A stretch of DNA of 64,000 nucleotides from Sipunculus nudus (GCA_026874595.1 CM049308.1:74434624-74498623), one strand, 5' to 3'. Shown: positions 1-12,759, counted from the first letter of the stretch. Notes: generated by a model not told the origin, from the sequence alone. Made by a program: numbers and translations.

Positions 1-805
1 TGTGTGTTTGTGTATGTTTCTGCAAATAAAGCTACAGCTAGAAGCTAATATAAAAGGTAATACATGTTAAATGTCATCACATATTCCAGTGATGCCAGGT
101 ATTTTTTGGCATAGAGGATAAAAAATAACAAATCTTTATACTACCCATTGGTACAACCCTTTGTGTCTGTGCCACCCATGATTTGGGAGAGGAATGATCA
201 CACAGCTATAGATTTTATGTGGCCTCTTTTTTATAAGTTTAATACCCACATAATGTAAGCCTTTTAGTAGAACAGGCTATTTATAAGAGTCAATTTGAAG
301 ACAGAGGTCTGTGAATGATTCACAGGCCAATAAAATGAAAGATATCTCACTTCATTTAATCAGATACTAGACAGATGCAAGTAAAGATTAAAGATTTAAA
401 CAACAACACTTAATAAAGTTGAAAAGGAAAATAAATTTACTCAACAGTCAAATGTGACTTTTGGTAAAATACTGCATTTATGAGAATCACTTGAGAGAAA
501 GTCATTACATCAAGTCATGCATCACACCAAAACAAACAGAACACAATCATGAAACAGGCATTTGAAACGTTAATACATCAGACAGAGACTAAAAGGAGAA
601 TGATAGGAATATATAAAGCATTTACACAAGCTGTTATTCAATGATCTTCTGCAAACAACATTGACATTCAGTGGAGCTTGGAAGTTATGATAAAAATATC
701 TTACCTCATATATATACTTACATATACATGTTTCTTAATATGCATGTATATGTGAAGTCTACATATCTAAATGTGCACTGCATTCACCAGGCACATATAA
801 ATATA
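1..805. other. A+T-rich intronic or intergenic DNA, no gene seen
   Basis: No exon with supported splice sites and no recognisable protein. By position it is probably RALGAPA intron. Confidence 0.6.
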
Positions 806-807
806 TA

Positions 808-1768
808 CAGTAGAGCGCCATATTTCTGAAATTTCTTTTTCCGAAAAATTAAAATGGAGAACCGAATATTTATTCGTATTTCTGAAATATTTTTAAGCAT
901 GTAAACACCTCTAATGAATTTTTGTAATTACGATTCACAAAGGCCTGCAGTCAGGTGGTTCAGCCAGTAGTGACCCCAATTAATTAATTCTGGGCCGATG
1001 CTGTCACCAGAGAAAGGTGTGATAACTACAGCTAGTCACGCAACGCCAGGCTCCGTATACCCTAGTAAGCAGCTAAGCAGTTTATCCAAGAGTACTTGTG
1101 TCTTATCAACCATTTCTCATTTGTCCTCAAGCAAGCATAGTTCGTCAGCTTGGGCTGGGATGTCAGGCTAAAAACAAACAAGAGTATTGGTGTGGTATCA
1201 ATCGCACATCGCTCTTGCTCAAGTAGGTTTAGATGTGAGGCCATAGCACACTGGCCTGGTCATACAATTCCTTCTAAGAGAGCAATTGTGTCTATTACTT
1301 AAACTTGCCGTTATTTAGCTCATTAACTGTCAAGAAGAACACCAATCAAACACAATCACCTTGCTGTCACTTGCCAGAGATATGGAGTCAAAGAAAATCA
1401 AACGGACTGCGTTATGCATGTGCCGCATTGGTGCCATCTGCGGCCTGTAAACCAAGCTACAATAATGGCTATATCATTTGACCATACCCTCCTGTGAATT
1501 TTGTTTGGAAAAAAATGGCACACAAGTATCCTAAAAGCAGGATAAAACAGATATAAACTCTGCAATAAATCCAATATTTTTATAAGTTCTGGTCGTAAAT
1601 TATATTGGTCGAAAAGAAACACGGCGTTCCCTATGTAATATAGTGTTAAGTTAATCATTAACTGTCGTACGAAATAGGCCCAAGAACCCCTGACCGAATT
1701 TTCAAAAATTTGTTTTTCCAAAAGAAAAGCTTGTCCCCCGATGCTTTCGGAAAAACTGGGCTCTACTG
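808..1768. mobile_element. Pogo/Tigger-like non-autonomous TIR element
   Basis: Imperfect terminal inverted repeats CAGTAGAGCgCCA... and ...TGGGCTCTACTG bound a 961-bp segment flanked by TA dinucleotides at 806-807 and 1769-1770. This is the layout of Tc1/mariner-pogo elements. The terminal similarity continues inward as TTTTTCCGAAA. The 143-codon frame inside (1398-1829, minus) mostly reads the terminal repeat and shows no transposase motif. Confidence 0.6.
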
Positions 1769-1770
1769 TA

Positions 1771-3085
1771 TGTGTATTTGATGAAATTGTATATATGAAT
1801 GAATATTTTTTTCCACCATTTTTTATCAAGGTGGTCTAACTAAAATGTATGAGTCACATCATCTGATTGGTTAAAGATCAATAAGGCTCTTATGGAAGCC
1901 TAAGTTTTAAACCAATCAGAAAGCACATCTCAACAGATATATAAATAAACACTGTACAGCAGGAGCACAAAAAGCTTGGTCGTATAAACTACAAGGAGAA
2001 CAAAAACAGCTGACCCATTCCAAATATCAAGCATCTAGGCCAAATATAATGAATTCAATAAAGAACAGAAGATGACACGTCTTATCTAGCCCCATGCTGA
2101 CTTAGCTAGCCTCACCGGCTCTTACCTTGTTGGTGAGGAAGTGAACTCGCTAGAGTCGTAGTCTCTCCTGAAAATACACCAGCCACTGGCAGTTATCGGT
2201 CCTGAGCCAGTGGCCACCTTCGTTACTTTTTTTAAGGGGGGGGGGGTGTGTCTGTAAAACCATCAAGACATCTAACAGACTTTAAAATGGAGAAATATCA
2301 TCTTTGGGATTATTTAGGACTTGCATTTTACAGTTTTCATTTGGTCGAGTCGAAAGAATAAATTCTAAAGGTACACAGTAGTTTGCATAATTAAATAATG
2401 CAATTTTACAGTTAAGAGCCTTGTACAATTAATGCACTGGTTGCATTAATATTAATATTATGACCATATACCAGAGGATTAACAACAGCATCATGGACTG
2501 GCAATTGCACTAGTCATAGCTTTTTACGGAAAATATTTTTGCTTTACTTATTGCCTGTATTTTTCAGAGCTGTTACATTTAGGAGAAAACAAATGGCAAC
2601 TATAAAGCAAATAGTCAAAATTACAGGAACAGCAACACTATCCACACAAGAGCTACATCAGACTGGATAGATATGATCATATGCTGCATGATGTTAAGTA
2701 TCCAGCTTAGAATCTGCAGGGAAACACAGAATAGTCATATACAAGAACACAACTTCCTACACAGATGAATACTACAGCACTCATTAATGCTTCATATGGA
2801 TAAATATGTGTTTTTGTGCATCTTTAGAAATGTAGTTGATTGGTCAGTGTGTAGTGTAGTGTCATTTGTAATAGGTCTTTTGGAATCATGTGACATGTTA
2901 AACTACCCAATGAAAAAGCCACATAGAACAAGAAGCTGAATAAATATAATCTTGACAAAACTACAAGACAAGTAAACAATCATAATTTCTATGATTAACA
3001 ATAGTATGACTTTCTATTAACATGTTCAATCTAGGACTCTCATTATCATTTATCAAGAGACTTCTTATTAGAGGTAAACATTAAG
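1771..3085. other. Intronic A+T-rich DNA, no gene seen
   Basis: Contains a short G tract near 2236-2245 and the micro-exon candidate at 2126-2167. Nothing else is supported. Confidence 0.5.
2126..2167 (-). other. Candidate 42-nt micro-exon
   Basis: Between TTTTCAG and AAG|GTAAGAG on the minus strand lies a 42-nt stretch open in the phase RALGAPA exon 6 would need, giving RETTTLASSLPHQQ. Its length is a multiple of three and both splice sites look good, but the peptide resembles nothing I recognise and the polypyrimidine tract is weak. Confidence 0.25.
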
Positions 3086-3118
3086 ACAAGTGACCCATTG
3101 GTCATGATGCTCAGCTGA
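3086..3118 (-). repeat. Isolated 3' terminus of the AGCTCAGCTGA repeat family
   Basis: On the minus strand this reads TCAGCTGAGCATCATGACC followed by AATGGGTCACTTGT, the same tail that closes the full-length copies (for example 47651-47680). It may be the end of an element whose body is the 338-bp module block just to its right. Confidence 0.5.
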
Positions 3119-3233
3119 CCGGGAAGAGATTTGCAAAAGGAAATTTTATCATCTGAATGGTAGTATATAACCATTCAACTGAAGCATCAAACAGATTAAC
3201 CAACAGGCTGAGATTGTGTCTGTATTAATATAT

Positions 3234-4600
3234 CTCAAAAATAGAAAAAAATGCAAAAAACTTTTAAAAAATACAGGTGGCTCCACCAGTCTGCAGAAAC
3301 TAATAAAAACACTTAATGGTCAATATCCATGCAAAGAAGCATTGTGGTCTCTGGATTAGTTGTTCAGATACTTCAGCTTTTGTATCAAATTTTCCATTAT
3401 TCTGAGGGATACTTCGGAGTCCAATAGCTTGAAGGATATGGGTAACAGAGACCTAATTTCAGGTTTCCACAGACGCTTTTCATGGACCTCCTTGCATGAC
3501 AAGAATGAAGATTCTAGGTCCAGTTGTTACGATTTGTACCCTATCAACAGACAACCACATCTTTAAAGGTCTCAAAAATAGAGAAAATAATTTGTAAAAA
3601 TTTGAAAAAAAATAGAGTTGGCGCACCCAGTCTGCTGAAACTGATGGAACACATCATGATCAATATGTATGCCAAAAATCATGAGCATCAGTGTTGTAGT
3701 TATTGAGATACTGGAGTTTTTGTATCAAATTTTTCATTATTTTGGGGGGTATTTTGGAGCCATACAGCTTAATGGATATGGGTAACAGAGACCTAATTTC
3801 AGGTTTCCTTGGAGATTTTTCATGGGTCTCCCTGTGTGTAAAGAATGAAGATTCTAGGTCCAGTTTTTATGATTTGTGCCCTGTTAACAGATGTTCATAA
3901 CTTTAAAGGTCTCAAAAATAGAGATAAAATTCGAAAAAAGCCCGAACAAATACATGTGGTGCCATCAGGCTGCAGAAACTGATGAAACACTCCTTGATCA
4001 ATATCCATACAAACAATTATGGTGATCTCTGCATTAGTTGTTCAGATACTTCAGCTTTTGTATCAAATTTTCCATTATTCTGAGCTGTACTTTGGAGTGC
4101 CATAGCTCAAAGGATATGGGTAACAGAGACCTAATTTCAGGTTTCCATGCAGACTTTTCATGGGTCTCCCTGTGTGTCAAGAATGAAGATTCTAGGTCCA
4201 GTTGTTTCAATTTGAACCCTGTTGATAGATAACTACATCCTTAAAGGTCTCAAAAATAGAGAAAAAAAATTGTAAAAATTTGAAAAATACAGGTGGCGCC
4301 ACCAGTCTGCAGAAACTGATGAAAAATCTCATGATCAATATGTATGCCAAAAACCATGACCATCAGTGATGCAGTTAATGAGATATTGAAGTTTTTGTAT
4401 GAAATTTTTCACTATTCTGGGGGGTACTTTGGGGCCCCATAGCTCAAAGGATATGCGTAACAGAGACCTAATTTCAGGTTTCCTTGGAGACTTTTCATGG
4501 GTCTCCCTGTGTGTCAAGAATGAAGATTCTAGGTCCAGTCATTACAATTTGAACCCTGTTGACAGATAACTACATCCTTAAAGGTATCAAAAATAGAGAA
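3234..4600 (-). repeat. Four tandem 338-bp modules
   Basis: The marker ctcaaaaatagag recurs at 3234, 3571, 3911 and 4249, and as atcaaaaatagag at about 4586, a spacing of 337-340 bp. Each module has the blocks ccagtctgcagaaactgatg, ggatatgggtaacagagacc and gaatgaagattctaggtcc in the same order. Short open frames of 60-68 codons within are by-products of the repeat. The block lies between two minus-strand family termini (3086 and 4603), so it may be the interior of one element. Confidence 0.75.
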
Positions 4601-4602
4601 AA

Positions 4603-6505
4603 ACAAGGGACCCATGGGTCACAGTGCTCAGCTGAAGTTTGAAATTTTTACCAAATGCAAAAATATGAAAATATTCTATTGTAATGTTTTTCATTTATAT
4701 AAGCATATGAGAAGCTGAGAGGAAAGGGGCCCTCCTACTTGGTTATAGTAAAGTTCTAAATTTATTATTGCAAACTAATACTCTGACAAGACTGTCATGA
4801 AGAAAAACAGTAACAGTTTTGAGATACTGTGATGCATATGAAAAATTTACAGATGGATAGGCAAGTGGACAGAATGGACCAATACCTTTATTTCACTTTC
4901 AAGAGAATAATGCATTTAAGTTTATATATAAACCTTTTTTTTTAGCATATCCATTTATTCCATTAGTAGTTTTTATCCGATTCATTTTTTTTATTTACAA
5001 GTTTTATAAATTTGTAATAAAAAAAAACTGAAAATATAAGTTATAATATTATTAGAATTCTAAGTTGCAATCATTATATATCCAGAGTGAAGCTCATAAT
5101 GGGTCATATTTTGCATACACATATATTTTATTATTTTAGAATCACAAATGTTTAAACTGAATTTAAAAGAAAATAATGCCACAACATGGCATATAAAAGA
5201 TTATTCCTTGAATCACTATTAACAAGTTTTGCACACTGGAGTTTTTAGTACATGCTTAATTTTATTCACTGAAATGAAATAAAAGATTCAGTAAATTTGA
5301 TAAAATAAAAACAATTTTTTTCAAATAAAGTATACACACTGTTGGTTGAATGAGGAACAAACAATACCATTGTGCCTAATTACTATCTCAGCTATAATTT
5401 ATTACTGGAATTAATATTCAATTTCACACCTGGGGAAGTTTTTACTCTTCTGAAGTAAGGAATAACTTATCTGATGAACATCCACACTTTCATAGCAATA
5501 CACCACTTTGTGGACACAATTAAATGTGCACTTAAATCATTGTAACCCTGGTGGTACAATACAAAATCTAAAATGTAGCATAGCCAAGAATAAAATAAAA
5601 TACAGAAAATTATAACATTCATCCAGTTAATGCACCATCGGGGGGGGGGGGGGAGTGCAGGGCAGAGGGGGAAGCCTGCTAGTAGTGGCCAAGCTGAGCC
5701 AATGCAAGCTGCCTGGGGTCTGTTACATAATGCAAGTGAAGGCTGTACTACCAGGTGGGCCAGATATAAACAACACTTGACATGGTGTATGAAAACTTGA
5801 ATAAAAGCTACTCTTTTCAAACAATTTATTTGAAATTTCAGATTTTAAAAGATTAAATCCTTATGTATATATGCTGTGAAAATTAAATCAACAGTGCTTA
5901 CCTGGAGAAAATGTGCCACTGCCAAAGTTGGACAAAATTTAAGGTATTAATTTTTTATTTATGCTAATAACTTGAAAAATTTGCAAAATTCAGATCTAAT
6001 TTTGGGCAAACAATTGAATCTTGATTAAATAAAGTTATATTCCTGAAAAAAAGTCTTCAGCTTCAGCAATTCTCATGTTAAGTGAGCAAATATATTTCCT
6101 GATTTTTAAAAAACTGCATTATATTTGGGCCTATAACTTCAAAATAATACCCAATACTGACCTAATTTTTGGTATGTGCACAGAAAATATATGGAAGAAT
6201 ATGAATACTAAATATGATCAAAAACAGATCAGTGGTTTTGATATTAGGCAGACTTGAAGTGTAACAATTGCTTTTTTATGGAAAACGGAGGTTTTTCCCT
6301 AATATCTCGAAGGAACGAAGTTTTAATGACCCAATTTTCGGTATGGTAGGAGATTTTGTGGACATCTAATGGTATGCAGAATTTTGGATTCGTAGGTCCA
6401 ACGGTTTTAAAACGTGCCCTGTTAACGGACGGACGGCCGGACGGACGGACGACGGACAAAGGACCACGACTATAGCTCAGATGACTTACAGTCAGCTGAG
6501 CTAAA
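4603..6505 (-). mobile_element. Full-length copy of the AGCTCAGCTGA dispersed element
   Basis: Minus-strand start TTTTAGCTCAGCTGACTG, a GTCCGTC/CCGGCCGTCC tract, then a 1.8-kb A+T-rich body, ending CAGCTGAGCACTGTGACCC plus ATGGGTCCCTTGT. It shares its whole order with the plus copy at 45787-47680, including an internal frame starting [16 protein letters not shown] (5467-5820). That frame is also found at 19909-20262 and 46482-46682 but has no known domain and differs in length between copies, so I treat it as non-coding. It contains a poly-G tract at 5641-5653. Confidence 0.75.
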
Positions 6506-6832
6506 AAGGCAAAATGGCATATGATTAAGACAAGCTGCCTACTGAATGCTGGGTTTGTGAAAGGAGGCCTCTCCAAAACTCTAAAAGCTAGCTCTATCCA
6601 CACTTATAAACACACATATAAACACACGCACATGTACACACATTTTTATTGTATAAATTAAATGAAGCACAGGTCTCACATTATATATCATAATTCTAAC
6701 CATATGATTAGCCAGACTTTAGAGGGGTGAGATGCTTAGTAATTCACAAAAGGAAGTCTCCTCATGTCAGCCACCCTGTCCCGATACATCTTTTGACTCC
6801 CTGCAACTTTACATATATTTATTTCCACTTAC
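6506..6832. other. RALGAPA intron sequence next to exon 6
   Basis: Contains an acacacata-rich stretch at 6605-6640. No further gene signal. Confidence 0.5.
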
Positions 6833-6992
6833 TGTCCACTGGTGACCTGACACTGAACACATCCAGACTCATGGCGCCATCTGTGCCTAATTTTGGTACT
6901 AAGTTTTTGTAAGTCTGGTGACATTCCTCTGTGGCATTGTCCATCAGTATCTGGTACCACAGTAGAAACAACCTCATCCCCTGGTCTCTCAC
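6833..6992 (-). CDS. RALGAPA1: RALGAPA coding exon 6 (last one visible)
   Basis: 160-nt exon, acceptor TGTACAG, donor ACA|GTAAGT. It encodes [20 protein letters not shown] and then a less conserved stretch ending SVRSPVD. The exit is phase 1. No convincing seventh exon follows in the remaining 6.8 kb apart from the weak 42-nt candidate at 2126-2167. Confidence 0.85.
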
Positions 6993-9900
6993 CTGTACAA
7001 AACATACAAACACTATAGCATACAAACCCTAAAGTCTAATAAACACTATACATTATGTAAAGCATATAAACAGTATAGTATACAAAAACTTCAGCACACA
7101 AACATTACAGCATAGCATACAAATACTATGGCATACAAACTCTATTGCATATAAACACTACAGTATACAAACAAAACAGCTTACAGTACAGCATGCAAAC
7201 ACTACAGCAAACAAACACTACAGCATAAAAATATTAAAGTATACAAACATAACACCATTTCTTGTAAACATTATAACATACAGTGTAGCAAAAAAACACT
7301 ATAGCATTCAAACACTAGCATACAAACACTATAGCATACAAACCATACACCATACAATCATTATATTATACAAACACTATCACATACAAACACTATGTGC
7401 CATTCAACCCTATAGTATACAAACACTACAGCATTCAAACATAGCACACAAACACTGTAGCATATAAACATGAACTCAAACCAAGAGGAGTAATTACTTG
7501 GAATATGAACTCAGATACTTCTGATAAGTAACGCATCATGTACTGTATTGAGAGTGAAGTATCAAGACCTGTATTGTATTGTGACATAATATATTGTTAC
7601 ACTTACAGTTCTGGTTGGTGCAGGTCTTAACTCAAGGCTATTATATATTAAAGTGATTCAGGACAGCACAAACTTGAATCCTCATACAAAACATATAAAA
7701 CAGAAAAAGGTGGATAGGATGTAGCATTATGATGCACCTGTAACATTTAATGTATGTTTATATATGTTTATGTGTATATTTTACTCACCCTTAGAGAGTT
7801 CCCAGTATGAAGCAGCTTTTTCAAGATGCGACCTGATGAATATACATATAAATCATTTCAGTTATATTCTTTATCTCACACTTGATTGAACAAAAGATAG
7901 GACTGTTCTTTTCATATGTACTGTATTTAATTTACAATTTATTGAAATTAGAATCAAACACTGGTGTATGGGGCCAAGCTATCCTGGAGTTATATGGGCC
8001 AGCGATTCCTTGATTTACTATTTTCCTACAATGCCTGATTCAACTTAACACAGACTGACCAAGCCTATCATATAAGAATTTGTCCAACATCACAATAACA
8101 ATATAATTTGTCTGATCAAAATCCCAAACTGATGTGAAAACAAACACCTTCAATAAAACTGAAATGAATAAGCAATAAAATTTATGACTTAGGGGAGAGA
8201 TGCTTTAGAAGCATAAATCTATTCCTTTTTGACTCACAACTTTACCTCCCACCACGATTCAGTAGTCACATAACCTTGGCTCTCGGTTGTAGTTATAGAG
8301 AAGGAAATCAATAGGAAATGTAGTATAATGAATATTAGGTTGATCCATTTCAGCTATATAATAATTTGATTTTTTTTAATTATCTCACCTATACTGTGGT
8401 ACTGCCATCTTCTGTGTACAAGCTCTGGGAGTAAAACTAATATATGCTGTAAAAGATAGAGGAAAAATGACATTTATGATTCAAATGTTCCTCATGTGTA
8501 TGCTGCTAGTAAAAATTTATCTCTCAAAAACATCTGCCAATACCAGGACACCAGTTCAGTGAAAAATACCTGCTTCAATGAGGTGTTCCTTTTAATTAAA
8601 TCTTTATTTTTACAGTTCTCATAGGACCAGAGCAGGGAAGATGTCAGTTATACGGAGCTGTTTTAGAATACACAGACAAATATAGAATTTTCAAATTAAT
8701 TAAAACACTCCCTGGTGACTTATTGTCACTTATTAACAACAAACATTTGGGTAAGTTTTCAACTGTTAATATTTACTTATAACTTACATTAGCTAGTACA
8801 GCACTTGTAGCTATCTGAGAGTAACATCATGTGATATAAAGGGACAACATGTGTGACCTGGCAGTAGCAGATCTGACACTTCATTCACATCCATCCATCC
8901 ATCCACACACACACACACACACACACTGTTGGTAAATTATGCATGGAAAATGAAAATGCAAAGGTCTATCATAAGTTTGAAAACTTAAGTGTAATGCAAA
9001 ATGCTAAGAAAAAGAATATTAGACAAACAGACACCTCTAAAACTGATGCATTACATTTAAAAGTCACTATGTTTATTAGGTGAGACAAAATGTACTTACT
9101 TCAAGAACTGTCAGGATACTGTCCAGTTCTTCTTTGTGTGTTTTGCTGGCTGCAATGACCAAGGAATTGTTGGTGTTTACAAAGATTAAACAACCAGTTA
9201 ATGTTGAGGGAGAGTTACTGGTAATTAAATCATAATGTATTCTGTCCCATACCACTATATCACATGGCCGTAAGGAAATGATGAAATCTCACTGGCTTTA
9301 CCAGAAACATGACTTACCTGTTGTCACAAAATATTTAGTGAACTACGGGGATTTACCTTTTAGTGTTTTTTCAGGGTAGGGCAAACACAAGAGTATATAA
9401 AGGAGTGCAATAATTTCTGTGGTGCTTGAATATTCATGACCAGCACAATCCTATTGCAATAAACATATCTATGTTCATAATATATACCTAAGTTCTAACT
9501 TTTCTGAGGGATTCAGGTACAACAGTCCAATGATAACCTTGTAATTGACAATGACTATTGGGGACATGGATGGCATTATGTCTGATTATATTATAATTTG
9601 CTTTTATCCAGACTGAAACAAAGTCCTATGTTTTCTTCATTTATATGGTACATTCAACAGAAGCATATGTTGAATAAAGCTAAATGTATTGTGTTTTACT
9701 TTGTACAAGGTGGGGGGAATATATTATGTAAATGTGACAAACACTGTAACAATACATACTGAATGATGATGTGATGACAGATTGCACACTAAGACAAATA
9801 CCAGTATTGTATCCATTTAGTCAGATATCCTGTATCAATACACTGATGATATAAGATCATACAACAGAAAGTTATGTCTGATATTTTATGGTATATAATA

Positions 9901-12647
9901 ATCACTCAGCTACCATCATTGGTTATCTTTCAGACAGGAAACAAGGCAACGTTATGGTTTTTCACTGAAATGAAATTGTAAAGTGTTTACAATAAAATTT
10001 GAATTTTATGCCTGGTTGGGAATAGATTTTTCAAAAAGTAAAAGGTAATCTTTAAATGAACAAGGACGAACACTAGTTTATAATGTAAACTTTAACAAAC
10101 TAAATATGTATCACATCGGGTATTATGCAGGGAGTGAAGTTCCATGATATGCATCATCTTATGATATAACATATCATTACAGTCCTGGATATGATGAAAT
10201 TAGATATGACATAAACTAACCTCTTTGCTTGAGTTCTGATTCCAAAGAAGCAAAGTTATCATAGAAGATGTAGTAGATATGAGAGTAGTTCTCCTCAAAG
10301 AACTGCTTCAGCTCTGGCAAATCATACCACTCTGCAACAAAACAAACAAATATTTAATCATAACCCTTTGTATTAGTATATAATGAACCAAAACCAGGCA
10401 CTCCTAATTGTAATCATTATTCTCAAAAGGAACACCACATCATTGCAGATGTGCGGTCATTACTTATCCGAACTTCAGGAACCTGCAGCTGAGAATATCC
10501 TTGGACAGGCTGTGCTGACCTACATAGCCAAAGTTCCTTTGGTGGTGCATGCCATTGCTGTCATTGTTAAATACAGATTTCTCATGCATAATCCACCGGT
10601 TTCTTGCACAGCTGTTTACATTATCTTTCACATGGTTAATGATGAAACATCTAATGGCAGAAGCACTGTTGCCAGGCTGCCGAGAATGACTGCAATGTCA
10701 GGTGCACGACCTGTCAGTTCAACATGGACATGCTCAGACGATGTGCCCTTCAAGATTCCCTTACAAGAAGCATTCACTGTCAAGCATCTGTGTATCCATG
10801 CTGTACAGCCATCCTCATAAGTTACCAAGTCTGTGGCAGTTAAGTTTTCACGGACCTAGATTCAATAAGTGAATTAGGCAACTATTTCATGAATAATGAA
10901 CAAGACTGCAAGTGTTCAAGCCAAATAAAAACTGCTAATCAAATTTGATGATCAAAAGGTAAACAATACACTGTTCACATGCCATCTGAAGAAGAACGTG
11001 TGCACCAGATTTATAAGGCTATATTTGATTGGTCAAATTCTTGATGCCCTCCTGGCAATGTTAAAAGTTTAGTCTCAAACAAGCACCAGATGTGATTGGG
11101 AAGCCACACAAAACAAATATATACGTGAGTTATTTAATTGGTTCAAATGCATGGCTCATTATTTTAATGAAACTAGATGCCTGAGCAGCTTGCTGTCAAA
11201 TAAAGGTCTGTGAAAGCGTGGTTGTTAAAGACTTGGCAGTATGAAGGTGCTTCTTCTGCATTGCAAGTACTCTTCTTAGGACCAGTACATATACTTAAGA
11301 CCAGTATGTTACACTACTGGTCAAAAGCTGCACTAGCTGGAGGACAGTATTTGCTCACCACATTTCACACCTTTTATTTGACAAAGAGATTAATCCTGTT
11401 CAGTGTTGATCAGCTAATTAACTGAAAGGAGGAAGGCTATGGAACTCTATGTCAAGGTAACAAATGAGCATCATGCTCTTTATCTCATTCTTCTTTGCCA
11501 ATGCATTCATCTAAACTAGCCAGTGCTCTTTGGCTCATCCATGATGAGCACACCTCAGCCTTTGGGAGTTATGGATTTAAGCTATATCCAGCTGTTGACA
11601 GAGCCAGATCTATACAACCTATGCAGTGACTATTAGAAGATCACATGTGCAGGTTATACTCCTGGTGCTCTACCCACAGCCATGTTATGTAATATCTGCC
11701 TAAGACTGGCCATAAGTACAGGCCTACCGAGCTGTCTAAATATACAACACTATTGCCAGGTACATTTGTTCAATATTATGATCAGTGGTCCCTGAAATGA
11801 TGAACCTGTCTCAAAACTTAGGAATTATATATTTCAAAAGTGCAGTATACTAATTCAGAAAATGGAATAACCGAGGGAACATAAACAGACCTGCAGAACC
11901 TAAGTAAATGTAATTATCTCCTCGCTTTGACCATGTTTTTGGCCCAGAAACCCCAACTAAGATATCATGTAGCCCGCCCCGCATATACAAGCTTTCAGCC
12001 TGCACCTGCCCCGCCCCGCAGGTAATTTCTTTTGGCCTGCCCCACCCTACAAAATCATGAAAAAGTTAGCCTGCAGGGGCCCACGGGACGGGGCGGAATC
12101 CCCGCGGCCCACAGGGCGGGCTGGGGTCCGTGCAGGGCTCTAGTTATCCCTTTTGCAACTTTGTTGCGAGGGGATAATAAGGACAGACCATCAGGAAGGA
12201 AGCCAGTTTTAGGCAGGTCACCTGTTGGCTGTACTGCACTTTTACCATTACCAATTTTTAAGAAAGAAAGGGGGCGTCTACAGCACAGTACAGCTGTGCA
12301 GCAACATGGAATTAAAGGGATGATACCTGTAGCTATTAAAATATCAGACATGCACAGATTGTAAACATTAGGGCGCTGTTAAATATATTCATTCACATGG
12401 TGAAATTGCGAAGTGCTATAGAGTGGTTTGGTCGTTTAATAAAATATGCAACATTAACTGACACAGAGCCACTGACACAGTGAAAGCTAATAAACGTAAA
12501 TAGAGAACAGTAAACAGTAAATTCTCTTTGATTGTACCAACCTGAAACCACCCGTAAGTGCTTCAGGCGGGTGATTGTATCCTTCTTGGGATCAGCGATC
12601 TTCTGCGCTGACTTTTTGACATCGCTGCCACCTTTTTTGCTGAACAT
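6833..12647 (-). CDS. RALGAPA1: RALGAPA, Ral GTPase-activating protein catalytic alpha subunit, N-terminal exons (partial)
   Basis: Six exons on the minus strand (12542-12647, 10221-10331, 9100-9149, 8389-8446, 7789-7832, 6833-6992) join in phase and encode 176 residues. The start [13 protein letters not shown] and the later segments LTRLKHLR-like, [53 protein letters not shown] and MRLFLLWYQ follow the N-terminus of vertebrate RALGAPA1/2, as I know that family. The protein pairs with RALGAPB and stimulates GTP hydrolysis by RalA/RalB in the cytoplasm; the Rap/Ran-GAP catalytic domain is at the far C-terminus and lies outside this window. An in-frame upstream ATG exists at 12776, but the homologous start is 12647. 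Invertebrates usually have one alpha subunit, so the symbol covers RALGAPA1/2. The last visible donor is GTAAGT at 6832-6827. Confidence 0.9.
7000..7480. repeat. Degenerate ~16-18 bp minisatellite (acaaacactatagcat)
   Basis: Many imperfect copies of acaaacactatagcatac-like units fill the intron between RALGAPA exons 5 and 6. The units drift in length and sequence, consistent with an old array. Confidence 0.75.
7789..7832 (-). CDS. RALGAPA1: RALGAPA coding exon 5
   Basis: 44-nt exon, acceptor ATCAG, donor AGG|GTGAGT. It encodes (G)[14 protein letters not shown], nearly invariant in RALGAPA proteins. Phase 1 in, phase 0 out. Confidence 0.9.
8389..8446 (-). CDS. RALGAPA1: RALGAPA coding exon 4
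   Basis: 58-nt exon between acceptor TTTTACAG and donor G|GTGAGA. It encodes [19 protein letters not shown], matching the conserved LLPE..xRWxxHSIG segment of the family. Confidence 0.88.
8889..8926. repeat. (CCAT)n(CA)n microsatellite
   Basis: Four ccat repeats followed by about eleven ca repeats, within the RALGAPA intron between exons 3 and 4. Confidence 0.9.
9100..9149 (-). CDS. RALGAPA1: RALGAPA coding exon 3
   Basis: 50-nt exon between acceptor TTGCAG and donor GAA|GTAAGT. It encodes [17 protein letters not shown], matching the family motif SQREELDxILxxFEKI. It enters in phase 1 and exits in phase 0. Confidence 0.88.
10221..10331 (-). CDS. RALGAPA1: RALGAPA coding exon 2
   Basis: Acceptor TTGCAG, donor G|GTTAGT, 111 nt. 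It encodes [19 protein letters not shown] followed by [18 protein letters not shown], the most recognisable conserved block of the RALGAPA N-terminus. Entry and exit are both phase 1. Confidence 0.92.
10332..12541. other. RALGAPA intron 1 with a GC-rich block
   Basis: 2.2-kb intron. A GC-rich, gcccgcccc/gcggcccac-rich patch at about 11970-12140 stands out from the A+T-rich surroundings and looks like a degraded repeat. Open frames at 10383-10820 (plus) and 12032-12364 show no recognisable domain. Confidence 0.6.
12542..12647 (-). CDS. RALGAPA1: RALGAPA coding exon 1 (start codon)
   Basis: ATG at 12647-12645 begins [20 protein letters not shown] and continues through [10 protein letters not shown]. 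The 106-nt coding part ends one base into a codon at donor CAG|GTTGGT. That donor is the only nearby one whose phase fits exon 2, where the split codon becomes Glu. Confidence 0.9.
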
Positions 12648-12759
12648 TTTGCTGGATCTGTCAGAGACTCCGCCCTGTGTTGTTGCGGAGCATGAGCATT
12701 CTCGTCCAGCTTTCACGTCAAATCGGAACCACTTGGGCAGATCTAAACTTATGCATACA

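Noticed and set aside
5467-5820. [16 protein letters not shown] frame as a transposon protein
   Set aside because: It is present in three repeat copies, but its length and C-terminal sequence change because of poly-G and frameshift differences, and it has no known domain.
10383-10820. 145-codon open frame on the plus strand
   Set aside because: Lies inside RALGAPA intron 1, has an ordinary composition and no recognisable motif; the opposite strand is open as well.
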